From: DASPWW01 sp963841715
GTDB lineage: Bacteria > Actinomycetota > Thermoleophilia > Solirubrobacterales > 70-9
Assembly (NCBI GenBank): GCA_963841715.1
Contig: CAWJDP010000001.1
Span: 310,001 to 374,000, forward strand
Direction of reading: 5' to 3'
Length of the DNA: 64,000 nt
Every line of letters begins with the position of its first letter. Position 1 is the stretch's first letter. Below, in pieces: positions 1 through 7,611 of the stretch. The notes beneath the pieces are model-generated. The model ran no database searches and was not told where the DNA came from. It saw nothing but the letters and a program-made list of their open reading frames with translations. A program made the translations under genes and the position numbers.

Positions 1-1107
1 ATCGATCCCTCGGGAGAGGCCCATCGCTACCGCGGCCACGACGCGCCGCTCGGCGCGGAGGCCGAGCGCGCCTTCAACGAGGCCGATGCCAGGCTCGACG
101 CGCTCGCCAAGCAGCTCGATCCCGAGGCGCCCTGGGCGCATCCCGACGCGGCCGAGCTCGACGCAATCACCTTCGAGGCGTGGCTGCAGCGCGAGGTGCC
201 CGATGAGACGGCCCGGACCCTGCTGCGATCGTGGCTCGCGGGCGGGTTCCTGGCGAAGCCCGCCCATACCTTCTCGCTGCTGCAGGGGCTGTGGATGATC
301 GCTGGGGCCGGTGGCACCTATGAGCTCTTCGAGCCCGACCAGTGCCTCGCCTACCGCGTGGTCGGCGGCTCGCAGCTGATCGCGATACGGCTCGCCGATC
401 GCCTCGGCGACCGGGTCCTGCTGAGCGCCCCGGCGCGCGACGTCCGCTGGTCCGGCCAGTGCGTGGACATCGAGGCGAACGACATCCGGGTGCATGCGCG
501 GGCCGTGATCGTGGCGGTGCCCCCCAACCTGACCGCGACGATCCACTTTCACCCCGCCCTTCCCGCTTGGCGCCAGCGCCTCGTCCAGGCGCTCTCTCAG
601 GGCTCGATCAACAAGGTCCTCGCCGTCTACGAGCGGCCGTTCTGGCGCGAGCGGGGGCTCTCCGGGCAGGGCTTCGCTCCCCACGAGCTCGTCCGCGAGC
701 TCTATGACAACTCGCCGCCCTCGGCCGGGGTTGGCGTGCTCACCACCTTCCTCGCCGGCGAGAACGCCGAGGGCGCCGGGCGGCTGAGTGCCGATCGGCG
801 CCGCGCCGAGGTGCTGGAGGGCATGGCGAAGTACGTCGGGCCGGAGGCACGCGAGCCGATCGACTTCATCGAGACCGACTGGTCAGACGAGGAATGGACG
901 CGGGGCGCCTACGGTACGAGCTACGGCCCGGGGGGGCTGACCCGCTTCGGCGCGGAGCTGCGCCGCCCGGTCGGGCCGATCCACTGGGCTTGCACCGACA
1001 TCGCGGGCGTCGGCCACATACACATGGAGGGCGCAACCCGCTCCGGTCAGGCTGCGGCCGAGGCGTGCCTCGCGACCTTGCGGAGCTCGCAGAGCCCGCT
1101 GCAGTAG
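1..1107 (+). CDS. Flavin-dependent amine oxidase, 5'-truncated
   Basis: The frame is open from base 1, so the N-terminal FAD-binding Rossmann part lies outside the window; about 368 residues remain of a family usually near 450. The first in-window start-like codon (GTG at 196) is internal, because the upstream residues (APWAHPDAAELDAITFEAWL) fit the substrate domain of monoamine oxidases. The C-terminus has the typical closing FAD-contact pattern: a WACTDIA segment, then HMEGATRSGQAAAEACL, matching the conserved W-x-G-T-E ... G-x-x-x-G-A-x-x-S-G region. Family enzymes oxidise primary or polyamine groups to imines with FAD and release H2O2. The substrate cannot be read from this fragment. It ends 7 bases before the convergent ANTAR gene. 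Confidence 0.85.
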   Translation: MDPSGEAHRYRGHDAPLGAEAERAFNEADARLDALAKQLDPEAPWAHPDAAELDAITFEAWLQREVPDETARTLLRSWLAGGFLAKPAHTFSLLQGLWMIAGAGGTYELFEPDQCLAYRVVGGSQLIAIRLADRLGDRVLLSAPARDVRWSGQCVDIEANDIRVHARAVIVAVPPNLTATIHFHPALPAWRQRLVQALSQGSINKVLAVYERPFWRERGLSGQGFAPHELVRELYDNSPPSAGVGVLTTFLAGENAEGAGRLSADRRRAEVLEGMAKYVGPEAREPIDFIETDWSDEEWTRGAYGTSYGPGGLTRFGAELRRPVGPIHWACTDIAGVGHIHMEGATRSGQAAAEACLATLRSSQSPLQ

Positions 1108-1114
1108 GTGTCGG

Positions 1115-1738
1115 TCAGGCTCGCCGGGGTCGAGAGCGCGAAGGAGAGGCGGTCGTTGTAGGCCGCTTGGGGAGAAGGCGGTGACCGTCGACCACGGCGG
1201 CGGCGAGGTCGAGAAGTTTGCGGTTGTCCGCACGCGATTGCTCGCGCAACATCGCGAAGGCGGCCGCCTCGTCAATGCCGTGGCGTTCCATCAGGATGCC
1301 TTTGGCACGCTCAGTCAGCGCGCGACGGCCGAATGCTCCCTCTAGGTCGTGGTACTCGGCGAAGCGGCGCAGGACGATGTCGATCGAGCTCTGCCAGTCC
1401 TCGACGTCGGCGTCGCTGATGTAGGCGAAGACGCCCCGTCTTGATGCTTCCATGATGAAGTCGGGGTCCCGCGCGTGAATCAGGACAATCACCGGGCAGG
1501 TGGCCTCTCGTACGATCTTGTCGATCAGGTCGAGGGCGTGTTCCGAGCTCTTGCCGAGCCCGACAAGCGCTACGTCGGGTCGTTCCCTCGCGGTCACCGC
1601 ACCCACGTCTTCGACCTCGATCTCGCGTGCGATCACCTCGTGTCCCAATGCGGCCACGCTGGCGGCGACGAGAGCCAGACGATCCTTCCGCTCGTTGGCA
1701 ATCAGGACGCGCAGATGCTCGGTCTCGCTAGGGCTCAT
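1115..1738 (-). CDS. ANTAR-domain response regulator (RNA-binding antiterminator)
   Basis: 207 residues. Residues ~8-125 form a receiver-like domain (RVLIANERKDRLALVAASVAAL at the start, then a PDVALVGLG strand). Residues ~135-190 are an ANTAR domain, with the hallmark RALTERAKGILMERHGIDEAAAF and a following helix ending in an LR..SR..N.KL.D.A pattern. ANTAR proteins bind paired hairpins in nascent mRNA and prevent termination, usually when phosphorylated by a histidine kinase. No kinase gene is adjacent, so the partner is unknown. The usual receiver acidic pocket at the N-terminus is NER rather than DDE, so phosphorylation may be weak or absent. The Pro/Arg-rich tail after ~190 is probably disordered. 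Confidence 0.9.
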   Translation of the reverse strand: MSPSETEHLRVLIANERKDRLALVAASVAALGHEVIAREIEVEDVGAVTARERPDVALVGLGKSSEHALDLIDKIVREATCPVIVLIHARDPDFIMEASRRGVFAYISDADVEDWQSSIDIVLRRFAEYHDLEGAFGRRALTERAKGILMERHGIDEAAAFAMLREQSRADNRKLLDLAAAVVDGHRLLPKRPTTTASPSRSRPRRA

Positions 1739-1940
1739 ACGGCTGAAGCCATTTCGAGTCTAGCTGTGGCTGCGCTTCATGACCTCCGTCGGCCGGCCCG
1801 GCGCCTGACGGTGTACGCTGGGTGTTCGCTTCGCCTCAAATCTCGGCGAGCGATCCTTCTCCGGCTCCGACACTCGGCCGGCCCGGGGTTACGACCTTGA
1901 AAAGGTCCACGCCCGTAAGCCGCTACGCAAGGAGCCGATT

Positions 1941-2123
1941 GTGTCCGACGCCACCCGCACCGGAAGTTCGGTGGGCAGGCCGGTCAGGCCCCTGGGCGGG
2001 CTCACTGCGCGGATAAGCACCGGGGACCTGGAGGCGCTGCTGCGCACTTATCGGAACGCCGGGCACCGCCCGCTCAACGTACCCGCACCTGCTCGGCAAC
2101 CAGATCCAGGCAGTGCTCGCTGA
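1941..2123 (+). CDS. Possible 60-residue hypothetical protein
   Basis: A GTG at 1941 is preceded by AAGGAG (1929-1934) at 6 nt spacing, a good ribosome binding site. The product starts MSDATRTGSSVGRP and contains a short predicted helix (TGDLEALLRTYRNAG) between two Pro/Arg-rich segments. No domain is recognised. The stretch from 1739 to 1940, between the ANTAR gene and this frame, holds no convincing gene. It could be a real small protein or a chance frame in GC-rich DNA. The start signal is the only strong argument. Confidence 0.3.
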   Translation: MSDATRTGSSVGRPVRPLGGLTARISTGDLEALLRTYRNAGHRPLNVPAPARQPDPGSAR

Positions 2124-2158
2124 GTACGACCATGTTCAGCAATCGATAGGAGAACCGC

Positions 2159-2233
2159 ATGTCCATTGTGACCCTTCTCATCATCATCGTCCTGGTGCTG
2201 CTGGCGATCTATCTCGTGAGGCGGATCGCGTAG
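2159..2233 (+). CDS. 24-residue hydrophobic membrane peptide
   Basis: ATG at 2159 follows an AGGAGAA ribosome binding site (2148-2154). The product begins MSIVTLLIII, continues as one uninterrupted hydrophobic helix of about 19 residues, and ends VRRIA: a single transmembrane span with a positive C-terminal edge. The length is just enough to cross the membrane. Comparable orphan hydrophobic peptides are common in bacteria and often regulate or stabilise membrane complexes, but no partner is suggested here. The neighbours (a possible 60-residue frame upstream, a convergent TetR gene downstream) give no functional hint. Bases 2234-2468 contain nothing I recognise. Confidence 0.55.
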   Translation: MSIVTLLIIIVLVLLAIYLVRRIA

Positions 2234-2468
2234 GTCCTCCGCCGCTGAACGCGTGTCGACCGGAAGCGCCGGTTTGGTTCAGGGTCGTCGAGCTCCAGCG
2301 GGAGCGAGCGAGCTGGAGCTGCTGGGGTGGTCGGCCCGCCTAGAAGGCGGTGATGCTGGCGGTCGTGTGCTGCCCGGCCGCTAGCCCCCGCCTCCCCTTC
2401 CCTGCGGCCAGGTAGAGCATGGATGGCGCAGCAAGCGCAATTGACGGCGTGAGATTTTCCGCCCGCCG

Positions 2469-3065
2469 TCAGGCGCCGAGTGCGCGCCGCATCGAGCGCC
2501 GCGCACGCTCGAAGACCTCGGGATCGCGCGAGAGCTGGAAGCCGTAGCTCGCCGCCGCCGCAAGCGCGTTGAGCTCGAACGCGAGGTCGGCGGGCGCGAG
2601 TTCCGCCGGCAGCTCGCCCGCGTCGATCGCGCGCTCTACCTCGCGCTCGAGCACGCCGAGCCAGCGCCGCATGCAGGCCGCGACGGCGTCGCGAAGCGGG
2701 CCCGGCCGGGCGTCGAACTCGACCGTTGCCGTGGTCAGGAAGCACCCGCCCGGGAGCTCACCGCGCTCGTGAAAGCCGAGCCAGCTGTCGCACAGGGCCA
2801 GCAGTCGCTCGAGCCCGGGCTCCCTGTCCGCGACGGGTCCCCAGACCTCGTCGGTGAACTGGTCGATCGCGGCCTCGAGCGTCGCGAGCTGCAGCTGCTC
2901 CTTGCTCCCGAAGAGGCTGAAGACGCTGCTCTTGCGCATCGACGCGTCCGTCGCGAGGCCGCCGATCGTGAGACCGCTGAGGCCGTCGACCGACGCACGG
3001 TCGATCGCGAGCTCGGTGACGGAGGCGCGGGTCTCGGCGACAGCCCTCTGGGAGCGACGTGGCAT
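2469..3065 (-). CDS. TetR/AcrR family transcriptional regulator
   Basis: 198 residues. The N-terminal HTH (residues ~10-55: LAIDRASVDGLSGLTIGGLA, then MRKSSVFSLFGSKEQLQLAT) is the canonical TetR DNA-binding domain. The C-terminal half, with a PGGCFLTTATVEFDARPGPLR signature, is a ligand-binding helical domain. It is divergent from the metallo-hydrolase at 3116, and the 50-bp gap carries an operator-like palindrome, so autorepression and control of that hydrolase are likely. It is clearly paralogous to the TetR regulator at 55487-56122: the HTH positions, the GGCFLT motif and the RPGP motif line up. The ligand is unknown. Confidence 0.92.
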   Translation of the reverse strand: MPRRSQRAVAETRASVTELAIDRASVDGLSGLTIGGLATDASMRKSSVFSLFGSKEQLQLATLEAAIDQFTDEVWGPVADREPGLERLLALCDSWLGFHERGELPGGCFLTTATVEFDARPGPLRDAVAACMRRWLGVLEREVERAIDAGELPAELAPADLAFELNALAAAASYGFQLSRDPEVFERARRSMRRALGA

Positions 3066-3077
3066 CGGCTCCCATGA

Positions 3078-3099
3078 TATACCGTACGATCGTCCGATA
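3078..3099. promoter_or_regulatory. Candidate TetR operator with ACGATCGT core
   Basis: An imperfect palindrome around the self-complementary core ACGATCGT (3086-3093), in the context TATACCGT-core-CCGATAAA. It overlaps a minus-strand TATATC -10-like element (3076-3081) for tetR and a plus-strand GATAAA element (3096-3101) for the divergent hydrolase. The same core sits in a perfect palindrome upstream of the paralogous regulator at 56135-56154. Confidence 0.55.
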
Positions 3100-3115
3100 A
3101 AGCGAGAGGAGCAAG

Positions 3116-3943
3116 ATGAAGCTCAGGTGGCTGGGGTGGGCGGGAGTCGAGATCGAGGCCGAGGGGGCCAGCGTCGTGATCGATCCCCTCGCGGACCCGG
3201 GCGCGACCTACGCGCCGCTCGGGGAGGAAGCCCGGCGGGCGGAGCTGCCGTCCGTCGTCGTACCCGGGGCTCGCGGCGAGGCGGTCGCGGGGCTCGTCAC
3301 CCACCTGCACCGCGACCACGCCGACGCGGACGCGCTCGCTCGGGCGCTTGGCGCCGACGCGACGGTCCACGAACCCCTCTGGCCCGGAGGAGCGGGGGCC
3401 GAGAACCTGGCGCTGGCGCAGGCCAACCACGAGCTCGATCGCGCGCAGCTGCGGCGCGCGGCGATCGAGCCGTGGAAGCGGGTCGCGATCGGACCGTTCA
3501 CTTTCACAGCGCTGCCGGCCGTCGACGGCCTCGGCGACCCCCAGGTCTCGTGGCTGGTCGAGGCCGGCGGCCGGCGGGCGCTCCACCTGGGGGACACGAC
3601 CTTCCACGGCTGTTGGTGGCGGATCGCGCGCCGCCACGGCCCCTTCGACGTCGTCCTCGCGCCGATCAACGGCGCGGTGATCGACTTCCCGCAACTGCAG
3701 CCGCCGAGCACGCTCGCGGCGACGATGGAGCCTGAGCAGGCGGCGCTTGCCGGTGAGCTCCTCGGAGCCGGCGTCGTCGTCCCGATCCATTACGGCGGGT
3801 TCGGGATCGAGCCCTTCTACCGTCCCGTCGAGGACGCCGTTGGCCGCTTCACGGCCGCGGCGGCCGGCCGGTCCTACGAGGCTCGCGTGCTCGAGCCGGG
3901 GGAGGAGCTCGAGCCGGCGGAGGTCGCAGCCGCCGGTCCGTGA
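3116..3943 (+). CDS. Metallo-beta-lactamase-fold metal-dependent hydrolase (UlaG-like)
   Basis: 275 residues. It begins MKLRWLGWAGVEIEAEGASV, the usual first strands of UlaG-type MBL proteins, and has the metal motif HLHRDHAD at ~62-69, a GDTTFHG segment at ~162, and a late PIHYGGF histidine at ~225. These supply the expected metal ligands. The start is fixed by AGAGGAG (3105-3111) five bases upstream. Family members hydrolyse ester, lactone or phosphodiester bonds; the substrate cannot be assigned. The divergent TetR gene and shared operator suggest inducible expression, perhaps for detoxifying a lactone or ester. Confidence 0.85.
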   Translation: MKLRWLGWAGVEIEAEGASVVIDPLADPGATYAPLGEEARRAELPSVVVPGARGEAVAGLVTHLHRDHADADALARALGADATVHEPLWPGGAGAENLALAQANHELDRAQLRRAAIEPWKRVAIGPFTFTALPAVDGLGDPQVSWLVEAGGRRALHLGDTTFHGCWWRIARRHGPFDVVLAPINGAVIDFPQLQPPSTLAATMEPEQAALAGELLGAGVVVPIHYGGFGIEPFYRPVEDAVGRFTAAAAGRSYEARVLEPGEELEPAEVAAAGP

Positions 3944-3955
3944 CCTTTGCGCGGC

Positions 3956-5398
3956 CTACGCCGCGACGCTCTCGGGCTCGGCCCGCGGGGCCTCGCGGAG
4001 CCGCTCGGCCTCGGCGCGCAGGTCGTTCGCACTCCGCCTCGGGACCGCGAACGCGAAGCCGGTGGCGGCCGCGAGAGCGACCACGCACATCAGGAACGAG
4101 AGCGAGAACCCGCTCGCGGTTGGGAGCCCACCGGCGCCGATGTTGTCGGCGAGCAGCGTCGCCGCGAGCTGGCCGCCGAACGCTCCCCCGAGCGTCCGCG
4201 TGACGGCGTTCATCCCGGTCGCGACCCCGGTCTGCTCCCGGCGCACGTTCTGAACGATCAGGTTCGCCATCGCCGAGAACGAGAGCCCGATCCCGATCCC
4301 GAGCAGGCCCGCGGCGACGTACACCTCCCATTCCTGGCTGCGGTCGATGATCAGCATCGCGAAGCAGGCGAGCGCGAACAGCGAGCCGCCGATCAGCGAG
4401 CCGCGCGAGCCGATGCGGCGCTCGAGCCGCCCCGCCATCTGACCGACGACGACGATCGCCAGGGTCGCCGGAAGCAGGAACAGGCCGGCGGTTGTCACGG
4501 ACGCCCCGAATCCCGTGCTCGGTGGCTCCTGGACGAGCTCGGGCAGGAGGACGAACGACGAGTACATGCCGACCCCGATCAGGAACGCCGCGGCGTTGGT
4601 CGTCCACACGCCGCGGATCGCCATCATCCGCATGTCGACGAGCGGCTCGCGCGAGCGCAGCTCCTCGAGCACCCAGCCGATGCTGACGACGGCGCCGAAC
4701 GCGAGCAGGCCGAGCGTCTTCGGTGAGCCCCAGCCCCAGGTGCTCGTCTCCGTGATCGCGAGCAGGACGCCCGACATCCCGATCGTCATCAAGCCCGCCG
4801 CGCGGTAGTTGATCTCCGCCGGGGTCTTGAGCGGCGACTCCGGGATGTAACGCCAGGTCAGATAGGCGGTCGCGACGATCATCGCGAGCGGGAACCAGAA
4901 CAGCCAGTGGTAGGAGAGGTTGTCGACGAGGAAGCCCGCGAGGACGACGCCGGCGCCGCCGCCGATCCCGAGCAGCGACGAGACGAGCCCGATGGCGCCG
5001 GGCACGCGCTCGTTCGGGAACTCGTCGCGGATGATCGAGAAGGCAAGCGGAAAGATCCCGCCGCCGGCGCCCTGGATCACGCGGCCGAGCAGCATCAGCC
5101 ACAGCGACGATGCGACCGCCGAGATCAGCGTCCCAAAGGCGAGCATCACGAGCACGAGCATCAGCAGCCGCTCCTTCCCGTACATGTCCCCGAGCCGCCC
5201 GATGATCGGCGTCGCGACCGACGCGCTCAGCAGGTACGCCGTCAGCACCCATCCGATCGCGCTCTCCGAACTGTGGAGCGCGGTCTGCATCTCGGGCAAG
5301 GAGGGGACGACCAGCGACTGCAGCAGCGCGTACGCGATCCCGCCCAGCGAGAGGACGGCGAGGATCACGCGGGGGCTCGGTTGGGTGGCGCGCTTCAA
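3956..5398 (-). CDS. MFS drug-export permease (DHA2-like, ~14 TM)
   Basis: 480 residues with 13-14 hydrophobic segments. After TM2 it carries the MFS motif GRLGDMYGKERLLM, and in TM4-5 LGRVIQGAGGGIFPLAFSII, matching proton-driven multidrug exporters of the DHA2 branch. The start is TTG at 5398; a TAAGGT -10 element lies only a few bases upstream, so the mRNA probably has little or no leader. The gene is divergent from a MarR regulator across ~65 bp, the usual arrangement for a MarR-controlled efflux pump. A long Ala/Glu/Arg tail follows the last TM segment. It ends 12 bases from the convergent metallo-hydrolase. Confidence 0.9.
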   Translation of the reverse strand: MKRATQPSPRVILAVLSLGGIAYALLQSLVVPSLPEMQTALHSSESAIGWVLTAYLLSASVATPIIGRLGDMYGKERLLMLVLVMLAFGTLISAVASSLWLMLLGRVIQGAGGGIFPLAFSIIRDEFPNERVPGAIGLVSSLLGIGGGAGVVLAGFLVDNLSYHWLFWFPLAMIVATAYLTWRYIPESPLKTPAEINYRAAGLMTIGMSGVLLAITETSTWGWGSPKTLGLLAFGAVVSIGWVLEELRSREPLVDMRMMAIRGVWTTNAAAFLIGVGMYSSFVLLPELVQEPPSTGFGASVTTAGLFLLPATLAIVVVGQMAGRLERRIGSRGSLIGGSLFALACFAMLIIDRSQEWEVYVAAGLLGIGIGLSFSAMANLIVQNVRREQTGVATGMNAVTRTLGGAFGGQLAATLLADNIGAGGLPTASGFSLSFLMCVVALAAATGFAFAVPRRSANDLRAEAERLREAPRAEPESVAA

Positions 5399-5407
5399 GA
5401 TTCGATG

Positions 5408-5455
5408 ACCTTAGCAGATCGTTTGTTGACACCAAGCGTCGGTGCATGGTAACTT
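5408..5455. promoter_or_regulatory. Overlapping divergent promoters between MFS exporter and marR
   Basis: Plus strand: TTGACA (5426-5431), 18-bp spacer, TAACTT (5450-5455). Minus strand: TTGGTG (5435-5430), 16-bp spacer, TAAGGT (5413-5408). The two promoters overlap head to head, so one MarR dimer bound here could block both. A short inverted repeat (CACC, 7 bp, GGTG) lies at 5430-5444. Confidence 0.6.
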
Positions 5456-5462
5456 TATGCGG

Positions 5463-5975
5463 ATGGCAACGGATCCCGCCACAGCCACGGAGGAGACGGC
5501 CCCGGGAATCGCCAGGCGCTGGCCGACGCTGCTGATGATCAAGCTCGGCCGGATCACGATGCACAGGTTCACCGAGGCGCTCGACCGCTACGGCGTGCGG
5601 CCGCGCCACGTGGCGGCCCTGATCGAGCTCCGCGACCACGGCGAGCTCACCCAGCAGGCGCTCTCCTCGCAGCTGCACCTCGACCCGACGAATCTCGTCG
5701 CCGTCCTGAACGAGCTCGAGGAGCGCGGCTACGCGAAGCGCCGCCGCGATCCGGGCGATCGCAGGCGCCACATCGTCAAGCTGACGAACAAGGGGCACGG
5801 CGTGATCGACACCGTCTCCGAGGTGATGGACGGCGTCGAGGACGAGATGCTCGACGGGCTCGACCCCGCAGAGCGGCGGCAGTTCGAGCGCCTGATGACC
5901 TCGATCTGGGAGCGCAGCGGCGGCTACGAGAGCTGGGTCCGCTCCGGAGCGGTGGAGGACGAGAAGGCCGCGTAG
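5463..5975 (+). CDS. MarR family transcriptional regulator
   Basis: 170 residues from ATG 5463. The winged helix-turn-helix is clear: ELTQQALSSQLHLDPTNLVAVLNELEERGY, followed by the wing RRDPGDRRRHIVKLT. In-frame GTG 5442 and ATG 5457 also exist, but GTG 5442 lies inside the promoter (TTGACA 5426, TAACTT 5450). The predicted transcription start is 5461-5463, favouring a leaderless transcript starting at ATG 5463 (MATDPATATEE). MarR proteins repress efflux genes until a phenolic or drug-like ligand binds; the divergent exporter is the obvious target. Confidence 0.88.
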   Translation: MATDPATATEETAPGIARRWPTLLMIKLGRITMHRFTEALDRYGVRPRHVAALIELRDHGELTQQALSSQLHLDPTNLVAVLNELEERGYAKRRRDPGDRRRHIVKLTNKGHGVIDTVSEVMDGVEDEMLDGLDPAERRQFERLMTSIWERSGGYESWVRSGAVEDEKAA

Positions 5976-6038
5976 GCCGGCGGGCGGGCGGGCGGCGATA
6001 GGGTGGCTCGCCCAACCCCCCACCAGAGGAGCGAGGCT

Positions 6039-6437
6039 ATGTCCGATCAGGATGTGGACACGATTCGCGGCGCCTACGAGGCGTTCGCCCGCGGCGACGT
6101 TCCCGCCGTGCTCGGGATCCTGCAGCCCGACGTCGAATGGAACGAGCCCGGCGGAGGGACCTCTCCGTCCGGAACGTTCAACAGCCCGGACGCCGTCGCG
6201 AGCGGGGTCTTCGCACAGATCCAGGAGCACTTCGACGAATACTCCGCGACACCGAGCGAGTTCGAGGACCAGGGCGACAGCGTCGTCGTCAAGGGCAGGT
6301 TCACGGGCAAGAACAAGAACGGGTCCGATCTCGACGCCGGCTTCGAGCACACGTTCGAGATGAAGGACGGCAAGGTCGTCCGGTTCGAGAACAAGATCGA
6401 CGACCCCGACGCGTGGGCCGCCGGCTGGAGCGGCTGA
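6039..6437 (+). CDS. NTF2-like / SnoaL-type nuclear transport factor 2 fold protein
   Basis: 132 residues. ATG 6039 follows AGAGGAG (6025-6031) and gives MSDQDVDTIRGAYEAFARGD, the standard opening helix of SnoaL-like proteins. Next come VLGILQPDVEWNEP (strand with the pocket Trp) and a terminal strand pair VVRFENKIDDPDAWAAG. The family includes ketosteroid isomerases, polyketide cyclases and many pocket-only proteins. No catalytic Asp can be named with confidence, so the activity is unassigned. It is followed after 16 bases by a GNAT gene, possibly co-transcribed. Confidence 0.82.
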   Translation: MSDQDVDTIRGAYEAFARGDVPAVLGILQPDVEWNEPGGGTSPSGTFNSPDAVASGVFAQIQEHFDEYSATPSEFEDQGDSVVVKGRFTGKNKNGSDLDAGFEHTFEMKDGKVVRFENKIDDPDAWAAGWSG

Positions 6438-6453
6438 GGCGGCGCTCGCCGGG

Positions 6454-7050
6454 ATGGCCCGATGGGCGCCGGAGATTCGCGTCGCGGGCGAGGAGGATCT
6501 CGGTGGGCTGACCGCCCTGCTCACCGACGCGTTCGAGTCCGACCCGCTGTGGAGCTGGGCGTTCCCGAACCGCGACCCACTCGCGGCCTGGTGGCGCTTC
6601 CTGATCGGCAGCGCGCTGCGCTATCCCTGGGTTTGGATCAGCGGCGACTACGCGGCTGCGTCGGTGTGGATCCCGCCGCAGTGCGTCGAGCTGACCGAGG
6701 AGGAGGAGGCGCGGGCCGAGCCCCTGCTCCGGGAGCTGATCGGCGACCGTGGGGCCGAGGTATTCGAGCTCACCGAGCGCTTCGACGCCTCGCACCCGGA
6801 CGGTCCGCTCCACTACTACCTCAGTCTGCTCGGGGTCGATCCCGCGCATCGCGGTGAGGGGCTGGGGATGGGCCTGCTGGCCGAGAACCTGAAGCGCACC
6901 GACGCCGAGGGCTACCCGACGTACCTCGAGTCGAGCAACCCGGCGAACAACGTCCGCTACGGGCGTCTCGGCTACAGGCAGGTCGGCGAGTTCACGACGC
7001 CGGGAGGCGAGCGCACGGTCGCGACGATGTGGCGTGAGGTCGGCGGGTGA
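6454..7050 (+). CDS. GNAT family N-acetyltransferase
   Basis: 198 residues. The acetyl-CoA-binding motif A is HYYLSLLGVDPAHRGEGLGMGLL (residues ~112-134; Q/RxxGxG/A form RGEGLG). The next motif is YLESSNPANNVRYGRLGYRQVGEF, typical of motif B and the C-terminal strand. The N-terminal half has SDPLWSWAFPNRD, also seen in small actinobacterial GNATs. It transfers acetyl from acetyl-CoA to an unknown amine. The gap to the upstream NTF2-like gene is 16 bases. Confidence 0.88.
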   Translation: MARWAPEIRVAGEEDLGGLTALLTDAFESDPLWSWAFPNRDPLAAWWRFLIGSALRYPWVWISGDYAAASVWIPPQCVELTEEEEARAEPLLRELIGDRGAEVFELTERFDASHPDGPLHYYLSLLGVDPAHRGEGLGMGLLAENLKRTDAEGYPTYLESSNPANNVRYGRLGYRQVGEFTTPGGERTVATMWREVGG

Positions 7051-7545
7051 TCAGCGCAGGATCTCGACCAGCAGCACCCAGGCGTTGAGCACGCCGCCCA
7101 CGAAGGCTCCGACGATCCCGCCGAGGACCCAGTAGAGGCCGCCGCCCGACTCGACGATCAGGCTCACCCCACCGATCACGAACGGAAGCGTCCCGATCGC
7201 CGACAGCGAGTACCGCGTCAGCTGCCACGCCGGAGGTGCATCCTCCGGAGGGGCGAAGCCGTGCAGCAGCCGGACGGCGGCCACCGTCGCGACCGCGCCC
7301 ACCCCGGCGAGCTCGATTCCAAGTGCGTTGGTGCTCTGTCCCGGCGCCAGCCCGATCGTCGACACGATGACCCCCCCGAGCAGCAGCAAAACCGTCCCGA
7401 GCGCGCGCTCGGGCAGTCCCTCGAGCGTGATGATTCGGTCGACGTTGATCGACACCGCCACGAACACGAGCCCCGCGAGCGCGGCGGAGGCGCCAGCCGC
7501 GGCGACGAAGAGGTCGCTCCACTCGGACGGGTCGTACGCGGTCAT
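7051..7545 (-). CDS. Four-TM hypothetical membrane protein
   Basis: 164 residues from ATG 7545 (MTAYDPSEWSDLFVAAAGAS). Four hydrophobic segments lie at ~15-35, ~46-68, ~72-90 and ~120-160, with a short charged link (HGFAPPEDAPPAW). The first helix has the pattern ASAALAGLVFVAVSINVDRII, seen in a conserved family of unnamed membrane proteins of Actinobacteria and Proteobacteria. No catalytic motif is visible and the function is unknown. It is divergent from the fused oxidoreductase at 7612; the 66-bp gap holds both promoters. Confidence 0.75.
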   Translation of the reverse strand: MTAYDPSEWSDLFVAAAGASAALAGLVFVAVSINVDRIITLEGLPERALGTVLLLLGGVIVSTIGLAPGQSTNALGIELAGVGAVATVAAVRLLHGFAPPEDAPPAWQLTRYSLSAIGTLPFVIGGVSLIVESGGGLYWVLGGIVGAFVGGVLNAWVLLVEILR

Positions 7546-7611
7546 CGCCGATTCGGGTCGCGGTCCAAGGCGATCCTTATATCGAACGATTGAGCTTGGC
7601 AAGATTCCCGC

